Assembly (NCBI RefSeq): GCF_036625195.1
Contig: NZ_JAZKUG010000001.1
Span: 4,030,001-4,094,000 of the forward strand
Origin: Accumulibacter sp.
GTDB taxonomy: Bacteria; Pseudomonadota; Gammaproteobacteria; Burkholderiales; Rhodocyclaceae
DNA length: 64,000 nt
Direction of reading: 5' to 3'
Shown: piece after piece, positions 8,354 to 16,566 of the stretch
How positions within the stretch are numbered: the first letter of the stretch is position 1
Layout of the letters: each line of letters begins with the position of its first letter
Translations under genes and position numbers: made by a program
Notes under the pieces: generated by a model
Databases searched by the model: none
What the model was told of the DNA's origin: nothing
The model's input: the letters and a program-made list of their open reading frames with translations, nothing else

Positions 8354-8794
8354 TCACGGCATGAATATTCGCCCGCGCAAGTCCGTGCCGTTGGATACAG
8401 AGTGTTCCACCGAACTGCCGGCGTCGCCTCGATCGATGTGGTCGTTCCTGGTTACTGAGCATTCCGGATCACCTTCGGGCAGGGCGCGAATCTCGATGAC
8501 AGCGGGACGGACTCCGTTCAGTGCTGCGACAGCAGCAAGAAGCGCCTGAGTGGTCCCAGGCCCGCAGTTGCCGAGACGCACCACACGGTCGTTGGTCGGC
8601 CCCAATACGGCCTCCAATGCGACCACGTCGCCGAGCCGCTGCTTGTTCAGCGAATAGTAGTCGGGAAGAACCATCACTTGAACCACCGTTCCCGGCACGG
8701 TGTCCACCGAATTTGCCGACAGCGGGAAAACAAGGGCGAGCCCGGCGGCGATCGAGCCCATCTCAAGACGCAATCGGATCAGGGGTGCGTTCAT
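8354..8794 (-). CDS. Secreted hypothetical protein
   Basis: I do not recognise this protein firmly. The ATG at 8794 has a strong GGAGGAG ribosome-binding site. The first ~33 residues form a signal peptide with a hydrophobic run ending near LSANSVD, so the mature ~115 residues would be periplasmic. The mature part has alternating strand and helix, with segments VVQVMVLPDYY and AALNGVRPAVIEI that loosely recall the periplasmic ExbD/TolR fold, but without the N-terminal anchor typical of those proteins. It stands alone and is divergent from the LysR gene 137 bases away, so that regulator could control it. Length is 146 residues. Confidence 0.62.
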   Translation of the reverse strand: MNAPLIRLRLEMGSIAAGLALVFPLSANSVDTVPGTVVQVMVLPDYYSLNKQRLGDVVALEAVLGPTNDRVVRLGNCGPGTTQALLAAVAALNGVRPAVIEIRALPEGDPECSVTRNDHIDRGDAGSSVEHSVSNGTDLRGRIFMP

Positions 8795-8930
8795 GTCACT
8801 CTCCTCCAGTTCCACGGCGGGTCGTTCACCTTGAACGCCGCTCGGGTCTCGTGATCTGATGAGGAATTTTCAGCCCATGTACCTGCACACCGCAAACGAC
8901 CTTTTGTCATAGCTCGCGTGAGTTTTCGGA

Positions 8931-9869
8931 ATGAACACGACGCCCCGAGTCTCCCTGCACTTGCTTCGTGGCTTCTGGGTGGCGGCTCGCCAGCTGAGTT
9001 TTGCCAAGGCAGCGGCGGAGTTGTTCGTGACGCAGTCGGCGGTCAGTCGCGAGATCAAGAAACTCGAAGAGCAACTCGGTCAACCGCTGTTCCGTCGCGT
9101 GAACCGTACGTTGCAGCTGACCCAGGCTGGTGAAGAATTCTACCGGGCGGTGAGCGAGGCGCTGGTGCTGATTGATGCAGCAACGGACCGCCTCGCCGGC
9201 GTCGAGCGATCATTGACTGTGACGACAACCATCCCACTGGCGTCGCTGTGGCTCGTACCACGGTTACCGCGATTCACGCAACAGCATCCCGAAATTGACA
9301 TTCGGATTGCAGCCAGCAACGACGTGCTTGATCTCGTGCAGGCGCAGGTGGACATCGCCATCCGCTACGCAAGTCTCGGCGGAGCCAGTCCCCTTGGCAA
9401 GCCGCTGGTCGACTACAGCACCTTTCCAGTCTGCACACCGGCGCTGATGCGCGACCCTGCTCGCCCGCTGCGAACCTTTGCCGATCTCGCGCAGCATGTA
9501 CTGCTCGAATTTGAGACCACTGTGCATGGACGTCCATGGTACGACTGGGAGCAGTGGTTCAGCGCGGTGAAGACTGCCAAATTCAAGCCTGCCGGGAGGC
9601 AACGGTTTTCTCACTACGACCAAGTCGTCGAGGCGGCGCTGGCCGGTAGCGGTGTCGCCATCGGGAAGCGACCACATCTGAATGGCAAGCTGCAGGCCGG
9701 CACTCTTTGCGCGCCCTTCGGGACGGACGGCGTGGCAACACTTGGCAGCTTCCACGTTGTTGTGGCGCCTTCTGCGACCGGCCGCGGCGCCGTGGGTGAA
9801 GCATTCGTGGCTTGGCTGCGAAGTGAAGTGCGCCGTGATGAGCGGGCCCTGGCCAAGAAACGGGACTGA
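8931..9869 (+). CDS. LysR-family transcriptional regulator (GcvA-like)
   Basis: The 312-residue protein has an N-terminal winged helix-turn-helix (residues 6-64, with SFAKAAAELFVTQSAVSR as recognition region) and a C-terminal effector-binding periplasmic-protein fold. The IASLW-type start of the effector domain (TTIPLASLWLVPRL) and the overall pattern resemble the GcvA subgroup. Its target is unknown. LysR regulators usually act on a divergent or adjacent gene, here the secreted hypothetical at 8354-8794 or the GFA protein at 9946. No effector can be predicted. Confidence 0.9.
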   Translation: MNTTPRVSLHLLRGFWVAARQLSFAKAAAELFVTQSAVSREIKKLEEQLGQPLFRRVNRTLQLTQAGEEFYRAVSEALVLIDAATDRLAGVERSLTVTTTIPLASLWLVPRLPRFTQQHPEIDIRIAASNDVLDLVQAQVDIAIRYASLGGASPLGKPLVDYSTFPVCTPALMRDPARPLRTFADLAQHVLLEFETTVHGRPWYDWEQWFSAVKTAKFKPAGRQRFSHYDQVVEAALAGSGVAIGKRPHLNGKLQAGTLCAPFGTDGVATLGSFHVVVAPSATGRGAVGEAFVAWLRSEVRRDERALAKKRD

Positions 9870-9945
9870 ACGTCCCAGGACTACACGAACCGCAACCTAT
9901 CACTCATCCACGCAGTCCGATTGCATGGTCAGGGAAGGAGACGAG

Positions 9946-10371
9946 ATGAACGATAGCCCCCCCCAAACTCCTCGTCTGGGTGGCTGCCAATGCGGAGCGA
10001 TTCGCTATGAGTTGTCAGGCGACCCGCTCAAGGTGGTCATCTGCCACTGCCGAGAATGCCGAAAGCAGTCAGCCTCGGCATTTGGCATCTCGGTGTTCGT
10101 ACCGCGCGAGCGGTTGCGGCTGACGCGCGGCTCACCAAAGCTCTGGATTCGCCCAACCGACAGCGGGCACGAGCTGGAATGCGCCTTCTGTCCAAACTGT
10201 GGATCACGCTTGTGGCATCAGCGCGTTGGTTCGGCTGAAACCATCAGCGTCAAGGGCGGATCATTGGATGACGCGATCGATCTGAGGTCCGCCCTTCACA
10301 TTTGGACTTCGCGCATGCTGCCTGGAATCATTCTGCCGATTGACGCCACACGGTTCTCCGGCCAACCCTGA
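9946..10371 (+). CDS. GFA family zinc-binding protein (Gfa/CENP-V fold)
   Basis: This 141-residue protein has the complete zinc ligand set of the GFA family: C14/C16 (CQC), C33/C35/C38 (CHCREC) and C79/C82/C85 (CAFCPNC). Members include glutathione-dependent formaldehyde-activating enzyme and many proteins of unknown substrate; the motif gives fold, not reaction. ATG at 9946 is preceded by GGAG. It lies 76 bases after the LysR gene on the same strand and may be co-transcribed with it. Confidence 0.85.
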   Translation: MNDSPPQTPRLGGCQCGAIRYELSGDPLKVVICHCRECRKQSASAFGISVFVPRERLRLTRGSPKLWIRPTDSGHELECAFCPNCGSRLWHQRVGSAETISVKGGSLDDAIDLRSALHIWTSRMLPGIILPIDATRFSGQP

Positions 10372-10481
10372 CCGCCCCAGGGCTTGCCACTCTCTGTCGT
10401 CGCCAAAACGGCAATACGTACCTGGGATAATTGCGGCCCATTCAGCAGGCGGTGAGCCATAAGCCGACCGGCTGCTGGTGT

Positions 10482-11747
10482 TCAGGCCTTGATCTTGAAC
10501 CCGTCGGCGTACTTGGCCGGGTCCTTGCCGTCCCAGACGATGCCGTCAATCAGCTTGCCGCTGCGCATGTCGCTCTTGGGGAGCGTGACTCCAGCGGCAG
10601 CGGCACCCTGCTTGTAGACGTCGATGCGATTGACCTGCCTCGCGACCGCCAGATAATCCGGATGGCTCTTGAGCAGCCCCCAGCGCTTGTGTTGGGTCAT
10701 GAACCACATGCCGTCACTGAGGTAGGGGAAATTCACCAGACCGTCGTTGAAGAACTTCATGTGGTTCCTGTCGTCCCAGCTCTTGCCGAGGCCGTTCTGG
10801 TAACGGCCGAGCATGCGGGCGACGATGACTTCGGTGTCGGTATTGACGAAGGCCTTTTGGGCGATGGTTTCGGCCGTCTTCTGCTTGTTCGCGATCGATG
10901 CGTCGATCCATTTGCTGGCATCGAGAATCGCAGCGACCATGGCGCGTGCCGTGTTTGGGTTGTTTTTCACCCAGTCGGCAGTGGTGCCGAGAATCTTTTC
11001 CGGATGATCGACCCAAATGTCCTGCGAGGTCACGGCGGTAAAGCCGATGCTGTCAATGATCGCGCGGTTGTTCCAAGGCTCGCCGACACAGAAACCGTCC
11101 ATGTTGCCGACGCGCATGTTGGCGACCATTTGTGGAGGTGGCACGGTAATCGTCTTGACGTCCCGCATCGGGTTGATGCCGTTGGCGGCCATCCAGTAGT
11201 ACAGCCACATGGCGTGCGTGCCAGTCGGGAAGGTCTGGGCGAAGGTGTATTCCTTTTCCTTCTTGGCGATCAGTTTCGCCAGGCTCGCGCCGTCGGTCGC
11301 GCCCCTGTCGCGCATCTGGTTGGAAAGCGTGATCGCCTGGCCATTGTTGTTCAAGGTCATCAAGTTGGCCATGTCCTTCTTCGGCCCGCCGACGCCCATC
11401 TGGACACCATAGACGAGGCCGTACAGCACATGGGCGGCGTCGAGCTCGCCATTGACCAGCTTGTCGCGCACCGAAGCCCACGAGGCTTCCTTGGTCGGGA
11501 TGATCTTGATGCCATACTTCTCGTCGAACTTCATGACCGAAGCCATGACTACCGAGGCGCAGTCGGTCAGCGGAATGAAACCGATCTTGACTTCCTTCTT
11601 TTCCGGTGCGTCCGATCCGGCGGCCCAGGCACCGCTGCGCAGGCCGGGGCTGACAATGGACATGAGCGACGCACCGAGTGCGGCTGAAACAAACTCACGA
11701 CGCGAGAAAGACGGCTTGGATTCTGGTTTCAGGTTGTGGTCTTCCAT
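10482..11747 (-). CDS. nrtA: Nitrate/nitrite ABC transporter substrate-binding protein, NrtA-like
   Basis: This is a 421-residue periplasmic binding protein of the NrtA/CmpA family. Residues 15-20 (SRREFV) with the following hydrophobic stretch form a Tat signal peptide. The mature part shows the family motifs IGFIPLTDCASVVMA, YWMAANGINP and CVGEPWNNRAI. It should deliver nitrate (less likely nitrite or cyanate) to the NrtB-like permease encoded at 14484-15380. It is a separate transcription unit from the permease/ATPase genes, downstream of them, with its own sigma-54 promoter at 11823-11838 and a hairpin leader. ATG 11747 was chosen because it begins the Tat signal, with GGAGCAAGAA upstream. 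Confidence 0.88.
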   Translation of the reverse strand: MEDHNLKPESKPSFSRREFVSAALGASLMSIVSPGLRSGAWAAGSDAPEKKEVKIGFIPLTDCASVVMASVMKFDEKYGIKIIPTKEASWASVRDKLVNGELDAAHVLYGLVYGVQMGVGGPKKDMANLMTLNNNGQAITLSNQMRDRGATDGASLAKLIAKKEKEYTFAQTFPTGTHAMWLYYWMAANGINPMRDVKTITVPPPQMVANMRVGNMDGFCVGEPWNNRAIIDSIGFTAVTSQDIWVDHPEKILGTTADWVKNNPNTARAMVAAILDASKWIDASIANKQKTAETIAQKAFVNTDTEVIVARMLGRYQNGLGKSWDDRNHMKFFNDGLVNFPYLSDGMWFMTQHKRWGLLKSHPDYLAVARQVNRIDVYKQGAAAAGVTLPKSDMRSGKLIDGIVWDGKDPAKYADGFKIKA

Positions 11748-11785
11748 TTCTTGCTCCGCAATCGATCGAATCGATAGAACTTTTG

Positions 11786-11805
11786 CACGGTCACCATTGA
11801 CCGTG
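11786..11805 (-). other. Perfect hairpin in the nrtA leader
   Basis: CACGGTCA and TGACCGTG form an 8-bp perfect stem with a 4-base loop, located between the predicted nrtA transcription start (about 11812) and the start codon. No U-tract follows, so it is not an intrinsic terminator. Just upstream on the transcript, CTTCTTGAGAAG can form a second small hairpin. It could be an RNA- or protein-binding leader element, or an operator. Confidence 0.5.
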
Positions 11806-11822
11806 CTTCTCAAGAAGGCTCA

Positions 11823-11838
11823 AGCAATCCTCGTGCCA
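11823..11838 (-). promoter_or_regulatory. Sigma-54 promoter of nrtA
   Basis: Minus-strand TGGCACGAGGATTGCT is an ideal -24/-12 promoter (TGGCACG-N4-TTGCT). Start of transcription is expected near 11812, giving a leader of about 65 bases. Activation by NtrC is the natural inference for a nitrate-uptake gene; a lone TGGTGCA half-site lies about 95 bases upstream (11935-11941). Confidence 0.8.
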
Positions 11839-12262
11839 GTTCCATGTTCGAGATCGGTTCTCTTCAACCATCCGATATGCGGAACCTGTTTTGCATCTCA
11901 GAGGCAATGGGTGTGTCTCCGGGATTCCCTGCTTTGGTGCAGCAGCGCAACCTGCCTGCACAGCAAAGGGGAAAGAACCGCGAAGCGCAGGAGGAAACCA
12001 TCCAAACGACCGAAACATGCCGAGATCCGGCGGCCTTGGGCGCCCTGCGCCCGGCCGGACTGCAGGCGGTTCGCCGCCCGCCTGTGGAAGGGTCCTTGGA
12101 CCATCTGGTCGTCGACGCCCATGACCCCAACCCGCTGCGGGGCGTCGCGGACAGTTCACGTACCTGGCCCGCAGCGCCGGGCGATCGCTCGCCTGCCCGA
12201 ACCGGCTCCGAGGGTGGTCACGGGGCGACGCGCGTTGGCTGAGCTTGTCGCGGGGGCTTCCT
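11839..12262. other. Spacer upstream of nrtA
   Basis: No gene is supported here. Open frames exist on both strands but show no ribosome-binding site, start or recognisable composition. The stretch probably holds the enhancer region of the nrtA promoter and the degraded end of the gene fragment to the right. Confidence 0.45.
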
Positions 12263-12641
12263 TCAGGAGGCCGGCACCGGCCGCCGCGCGTGTCGCACAA
12301 GCGCCTTCACAGCGGGCAGGCACCAGCCGCACTCGCTGCCGCAGCGCAGCCGTGCCTGCAGGGCCACCAGTCGCTCGCTATCCTCACCCGGCATGGTGGT
12401 GGCCAAGGCGTGGGTGATGCGGTCTTCGCTGACGTCGTCGCAGGCGCAGAGCTGCGCACTGCCCGGCCAACTGCGCGGCGCACTGGCCACCGGCGGCGCG
12501 GCTCGCGCGGCCGACAGTGCACGGCCCGGTTCGGCGGCCGGCGACGCTGCGGCAGCCAGTCGAGCAGCCACGACGAGCGGGGCTGGCCGAGAAGTCGGCC
12601 GAGGGCTGGCGGGGCTGCTCAAGGACGGTCTTTGTGTCCAT
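12263..12641 (-). pseudogene. Fragment ending in a BFD-like [2Fe-2S] domain, as in the C-terminus of assimilatory nitrate reductase
   Basis: One frame ends with CACDDVSEDRI about 30 residues before RCGSECGWCLPAVKALV. That is the cysteine pattern (CxC...CxxxxCxxC-like) of the BFD-like [2Fe-2S] domain found at the end of NasA nitrate reductases and in NirB. An ATG at 12641 with GAGAGGG upstream opens a different frame (MDTKTVLEQPRQ), and the two would need a frameshift to join. No molybdopterin domain is present. I read it as the two ends of a nasA-like gene left after a large internal deletion; a free-standing small ferredoxin starting at a GTG in the BFD frame is the alternative. It lies between the GAF gene and nrtA, where a nitrate reductase gene would make sense. 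Confidence 0.45.
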
Positions 12642-12680
12642 CGTCGAAGCCCTCTCGCAGGGTTGGGAATGGCCAGGGGG

Positions 12681-13646
12681 TCAGAAGTACCAGGCGACGA
12701 CGGCGCGCAGCCGGCCTTCGTGCAGCACCGGCACCGCGACCACGGCGTCAAGCCTGGCAGCAGTGGCCGCGCCGCCGACCAGTCCGGGTTCGCTGGCGGC
12801 ACTCTCGCCGATCATCGGCACGCCGGTGAAGGCAGCTCGGCCCAGCGTGCCCTGGCCACGTTCGATGCAGTCACGGCTGTCGCCGGCCGGCACCGTGCCG
12901 GTTGCCTCGCAGAAGCCTCCGGCACGGCTCAGGCGCTCGCCATCGGCGTCGGGCAGCCAGGTTTCGAAACGCCGTACGATCGGCGTGGCCATCGCCGACA
13001 GGAAGGCCATCACGTAGGTCGAGGCGCCGCGCGTCGCGCATGGCAGGACAAAACCGCGGTTGATGCCGACCTTGATCGCACTGTCGGCGCGCAGGAAGCG
13101 TTCGCCCTTGCCGAGGTCTTCCTGGAACACCGGCAGCCGCGATTCCCAGGCCAGGCCCGGCAAGCCGTGACCCTGACGGAACGCGGTGCGCCGCGAGATG
13201 AACTCGAAAGCGTCGGCGGTACTGCCATAGTAGCCATCGGCGAGCGTCATGTCCTTCGATGCTGCCGGGTCGTTGCACCACAGCTCGATGGCACCCGCAT
13301 GCGCTTCGTCGTCACCGCAGAAGATGACCAGCACCGCGGTGAGAAAGTCGCCGGCAAACACGGGCAGCGCGATGCCGCAGGTCAGGCCTTCGGCGTGCGC
13401 CGCCTGGGTGCGGCGGAAGTTCGCACCTGCGAACTGTTTCAACACGATCGGCCGGCCCTCCAGCCAAGCCTGGCCCGGCAGGCCTTCGCCGAGGCCGAAG
13501 CACATCTGCCGGCTGGTGGCGCCGAAGCGCTCTGCGCTGCCGTACAGGCCGGCGCTGAACTCGAGCGTGCTGCGGTCGTTGCCGGGTACCCAGATTTCGA
13601 CGACGCGGATGAAGGTCCTCTTGCTGGTCACGACGGCGACGTCCAT
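12681..13646 (-). CDS. GAF-domain protein of the nitrate uptake cluster
   Basis: The 321-residue soluble protein contains GAF-like repeats. The motif glycine-rich turn plus (L)PG/LG-x-A-x-x-x-x-x-P recurs three times: GEGLPGQAWLEGRPIV (~65), GHGLPGLAWESRLPVF (~165) and GQGTLGRAAFTGVPMI (~275). There is no output domain such as kinase, HTH or ANTAR, so it is probably a ligand- or redox-sensing partner. ATG 13646 follows the ATPase stop by one base; an ATG at 13667 overlapping that gene is possible. It belongs to the nrtB-ATPase-GAF operon, so a nitrogen-related signal is inferred, not shown. Confidence 0.75.
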   Translation of the reverse strand: MDVAVVTSKRTFIRVVEIWVPGNDRSTLEFSAGLYGSAERFGATSRQMCFGLGEGLPGQAWLEGRPIVLKQFAGANFRRTQAAHAEGLTCGIALPVFAGDFLTAVLVIFCGDDEAHAGAIELWCNDPAASKDMTLADGYYGSTADAFEFISRRTAFRQGHGLPGLAWESRLPVFQEDLGKGERFLRADSAIKVGINRGFVLPCATRGASTYVMAFLSAMATPIVRRFETWLPDADGERLSRAGGFCEATGTVPAGDSRDCIERGQGTLGRAAFTGVPMIGESAASEPGLVGGAATAARLDAVVAVPVLHEGRLRAVVAWYF

Positions 13647-13647
13647 C

Positions 13648-14475
13648 TCATGCAACCCGTTCCACATGGCTGTGCCGCGTATAGAGGAAGTCGATGACCT
13701 CCTTGCGGTACTGGACGTAGTCGCGGTTCTCCGCCAGCACCACGCGGGCGCGCGGGCGCGGCAGGTCCACGCGCAGCACCTCGCCGATGGTGGCGGCCGG
13801 ACCGTTGGTCATCATCACGATGCGGTCGCTGAGCAGCACCGCCTCGTCGACGTCGTGCGTCACCATCATGACCGTCGCCCCGGTGGTGGCGACGATCTTC
13901 ATCAGTTCGTCCTGGAGCCGCGCGCGCGTGAGCGCATCGAGCGCGCCGAAGGGTTCGTCCATCAACAGCATTTTCGGCTCCATGGCGAGAGCGCGCGCGA
14001 TGCCCACGCGCTGCTTCATGCCGCCGGAGATCTCCTGCGGGCGCTTGGCCACCGCGTGGCTCATGCCGACCAGGTCCAGCGCCGCCAGCGCGCGTTCGCG
14101 CAGCTGCGCCTTGCCTTCCTTTTCGCCGAACACCCGCTCGACGGCCAGCAGCACGTTGTCCAGGCAGCTCAGCCACGGCAACAGCGAGTGATTCTGGAAA
14201 ACGACGCCACGATCTGGCCCGGGCCCCGTCAGCTCGCGTTCCTGGAGCAGCAGGATGCCGCTGGAAGGTGTGGTCAGGCCGGCCACCAGGTTCAACAGCG
14301 TGCTCTTGCCGCAGCCCGAGTGGCCAATGAGGGTGACGAACTCGCCGCGCTGCACTTCGAGGTTGATGTCACGCAATGCGACGAAGGGGCCACGCTTGGT
14401 GGGGAAAACCATGCCGACGTCCTGGATCTGCAGCGTCCGCCGGGTGTTGATGCAAGGAGTGGCATTGACAAGCAT
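13648..14475 (-). CDS. nrtD: Nitrate ABC transporter ATP-binding protein, NrtD/NrtC-like
   Basis: This 275-residue ABC ATPase of the NitT/TauT-nitrate family is complete. It has Walker A GHSGCGKST, signature ISGGMKQRV, Walker B MLLMDEPFGALDA and switch histidine THDVDEA. It lacks the C-terminal substrate-binding-like extension of cyanobacterial NrtC, so it is the NrtD/CmpD type. It energises the NrtB-like permease encoded directly upstream, eight bases away. ATG 14475 has GAGGT before it. Substrate is assigned from NrtA and context; NitT/TauT ATPases alone do not tell nitrate from sulfonates. Confidence 0.85.
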   Translation of the reverse strand: MLVNATPCINTRRTLQIQDVGMVFPTKRGPFVALRDINLEVQRGEFVTLIGHSGCGKSTLLNLVAGLTTPSSGILLLQERELTGPGPDRGVVFQNHSLLPWLSCLDNVLLAVERVFGEKEGKAQLRERALAALDLVGMSHAVAKRPQEISGGMKQRVGIARALAMEPKMLLMDEPFGALDALTRARLQDELMKIVATTGATVMMVTHDVDEAVLLSDRIVMMTNGPAATIGEVLRVDLPRPRARVVLAENRDYVQYRKEVIDFLYTRHSHVERVA

Positions 14476-14483
14476 GGCGGACC

Positions 14484-15380
14484 TCAGCTGTAGTCGAAGC
14501 GGCGTGCCACTGCCAGCAGCGACCATTCGAGCAGCAGCCCGACCGCGCCGATGACGAAGATGGCGATGATGATGTGGGCGACGTTGAGGTTGTTCCACTC
14601 GTCCCAGACCCAGAAGCCGATGCCCACGCCGCCGGTCAGCATCTCGGCCGCGACGATCACCAACCAGGCGGTGCCCACGCTCAAGCGCACGCCGGTGAGC
14701 ATGTACGGCATCACCGACGGCAGCAGGATGCGGGTGGCGATCTTCCACTCGCTGAGCTTCAGCACGCGAGCGACGTTGAGGTAGTCCTCAGGCACCTTCT
14801 GTACACCGACCGCGGTGTTGATCACCATCGGCCAGATCGAGCAGATGAAGATGGTCCAGATCGCCGCCGGGTTGGCGCTCTTGAAGACCAGCAGGCCAAT
14901 CGGCAGCCATGCCAGCGGCGACACCGGTTTGAGCACGCTGATCAGCGGCGAGAGCATGCGGTTGAACAGCGTGAAGCGGCCGATGATGAAGCCCAGCGGT
15001 ATGCCGACCAGCGCTGCCAGGCCGAAGCCCAGGCCCACGCGCTGCAGCGAGAACAGGATGTTCCAGCCGATGCCCTGGTCGTTGGGGCCGTTGCTGTAGA
15101 ACGGGTCGGAAAAGAGCTTGACCGCCGCGTCGAAGGTGGCCAGTGGCGTCGGGAAGCTGGCGCTCTTCTGCGTCGCCAGCGCCCAGACGGCGATCAACAG
15201 GGCCACGCCGCCCAGAGGCGGCAAGACCCGCGCGCCGAGGCCGCGCCAGTCGAAGGGCTCGCGCGGCGCAGGGGCCGCTTTCGTCGCGGTGCCCACGGCA
15301 ACGACAGTGGCTCGGCGCACCGGTGGCGTGTCGGCGGGCGGGGCCACGTCGCGCGGGGTGTCCAAGAGGGCTCTGCCCAT
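14484..15380 (-). CDS. nrtB: Nitrate ABC transporter permease, NrtB-like
   Basis: This 298-residue inner-membrane permease of the NrtB family begins with a ~50-residue Pro/Ala-rich cytoplasmic N-terminus, then has about six helices. The EAA loop contacting the ATPase reads VARVLKLSEWKIATRILLPS. LKPVSPLAWLPIGLLVF and FVWDEWNN-like segments (GFWVWDEWNN) are typical of nitrate/bicarbonate permeases. ATG 15380 has AGGA upstream; an upstream in-frame start adds eleven residues without support. It is the first gene of its operon, with a sigma-54 promoter 51-66 bases upstream. Confidence 0.87.
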   Translation of the reverse strand: MGRALLDTPRDVAPPADTPPVRRATVVAVGTATKAAPAPREPFDWRGLGARVLPPLGGVALLIAVWALATQKSASFPTPLATFDAAVKLFSDPFYSNGPNDQGIGWNILFSLQRVGLGFGLAALVGIPLGFIIGRFTLFNRMLSPLISVLKPVSPLAWLPIGLLVFKSANPAAIWTIFICSIWPMVINTAVGVQKVPEDYLNVARVLKLSEWKIATRILLPSVMPYMLTGVRLSVGTAWLVIVAAEMLTGGVGIGFWVWDEWNNLNVAHIIIAIFVIGAVGLLLEWSLLAVARRFDYS

Positions 15381-15430
15381 GGCGGTGTCCTGAAAAGTGA
15401 AAACGATCAATTGGCTTGTGCTGAGTCAAA

Positions 15431-15446
15431 AGCAAACTTCGTACCA
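15431..15446 (-). promoter_or_regulatory. Sigma-54 promoter of nrtB-nrtD-GAF
   Basis: Minus-strand TGGTACGAAGTTTGCT fits TGGYACG-N4-TTGCT with GG and GC ten bases apart. The transcript would begin near 15420, 40 bases before the nrtB ATG. Confidence 0.77.
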
Positions 15447-15509
15447 TACAATCCACGCCATTGAATTCAATGCATTGCCGATCACCCCGAGCATCATGGC
15501 AAGTTCCAG

Positions 15510-15526
15510 GGCGCCAGACTGGTGCA
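15510..15526. promoter_or_regulatory. NtrC-like enhancer site upstream of nrtB
   Basis: GGCGCCAGACTGGTGCA closely matches the NtrC dyad TGCACCA-N3-TGGTGCA. It lies about 65-80 bases upstream of the sigma-54 promoter. A further TGCACCA half-site follows at 15542-15548, so two NtrC dimers could bind side by side. Confidence 0.6.
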
Positions 15527-15642
15527 GCAGGCGCCTCCCTGTGCACCAGCTCGGAGTCGCTGAACGGCCAATGCAGCACTTGCCACGGCGCAAGGAGATG
15601 GTGGAATCGCTCTGCTGACGTGACAGGTGGCAGCAGTCGAGC

Positions 15643-16566
15643 TCAAACTGATCGCCATGGTGGCTTGGGCGGCCTCTCTGTCGGCGGCGTCGGTGCTGAC
15701 CTGCGCTTCGCCTCGGATGACCGTTCGGCCCCCTGCCGGCGCAGCGCCCTGATCCAGGCGTTCCGGCAGAGGGCCTGCTGTTGCCCTGCGAGATGTTCGC
15801 GGATCGTCTGGCGGGCTTCCACGAAGCTCAGCAGCCGTTCGCGCTGGATGGCTTCGCAGCGCACCAGGTGGTAGCCGAGTTCGCTCTCGATCACGCCAGA
15901 GAGCATCCCCTCGGCGAGCGAAAAAGCGACCGCCTCGAGTTGCGGATAAAGGCGGCCACGCGGCACGCGGCCGAGCAGGCCACCATGGAACGCCGTCGGG
16001 CATTCGGAATGCTTGAGGGCCTGCTCCGCAAAGCGCTGCGGCTCCCTGAGCAAGCGGGCGTGGATGGCGTCGATGCGGGCGCGTGCGGCCGCTCGCTCGT
16101 TGCCCGCCAGACCGTCGTTGATGGTCACCAGCAGGTGTCGCAGCACGCGCGTTTCGCCAAGGCGAAAGCGTTGCCGGTTCATGTACCAGAAGATCTCGAC
16201 ATCGGTATCGCTGACCGCCGCCGAAGCTGCCGCGACCGTTTCCAGAACTGCCTCGACCAACAGGTCGCGCGCCACCGCCTGGCGCAACGAGGACGCGTCC
16301 AGGCCGACGCGCTGAAGCTCCGTGTGATACTCCTCATCGTCGCCGTAGCGACCGCGTATTTCCATCAGGCTGGCGTCGATCGCGGCCACCGGGAGCTGCA
16401 CGCGGGCCGCTTCGGGTGTCTCCAGGATCAGCGTCTCGATCTCCTGCTGCCGGTCGGCGACCCGGCTCAGCCGCTGCAGCTCTGCCGGTGCGAGAGACTC
16501 CAGGGGCTTGCCGAACAATTGCGCGGCGAGCTTGATCGAGCGGTAGATGCCGCCCGCTTCAGGCAT
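15643..16566 (-). CDS. nifM: NifM, peptidyl-prolyl isomerase for NifH maturation
   Basis: NifM folds and activates the nitrogenase Fe protein. The 307-residue protein has an N-terminal helical region and a parvulin-type PpiC domain from about residue 140 (RVLRHLLVTIN) to 250, with GGLLGRVPRG and ESELGYHLVRCE as domain motifs. The C-terminus is basic and Pro-rich. ATG 16566 overlaps the nifZ stop, so nifZ and nifM are coupled. Being last of nifV-orf-nifW-nifZ-nifM, it should be driven from the nifV promoter. Generic PpiC is excluded by context and lack of a signal peptide. Confidence 0.88.
   Translation of the reverse strand: MPEAGGIYRSIKLAAQLFGKPLESLAPAELQRLSRVADRQQEIETLILETPEAARVQLPVAAIDASLMEIRGRYGDDEEYHTELQRVGLDASSLRQAVARDLLVEAVLETVAAASAAVSDTDVEIFWYMNRQRFRLGETRVLRHLLVTINDGLAGNERAAARARIDAIHARLLREPQRFAEQALKHSECPTAFHGGLLGRVPRGRLYPQLEAVAFSLAEGMLSGVIESELGYHLVRCEAIQRERLLSFVEARQTIREHLAGQQQALCRNAWIRALRRQGAERSSEAKRRSAPTPPTERPPKPPWRSV

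Noticed and set aside
11791..12300. 169-codon minus-strand frame upstream of nrtA
   Set aside because: No ribosome-binding site, low-complexity Arg/Pro composition, and it would cover the sigma-54 promoter of nrtA.
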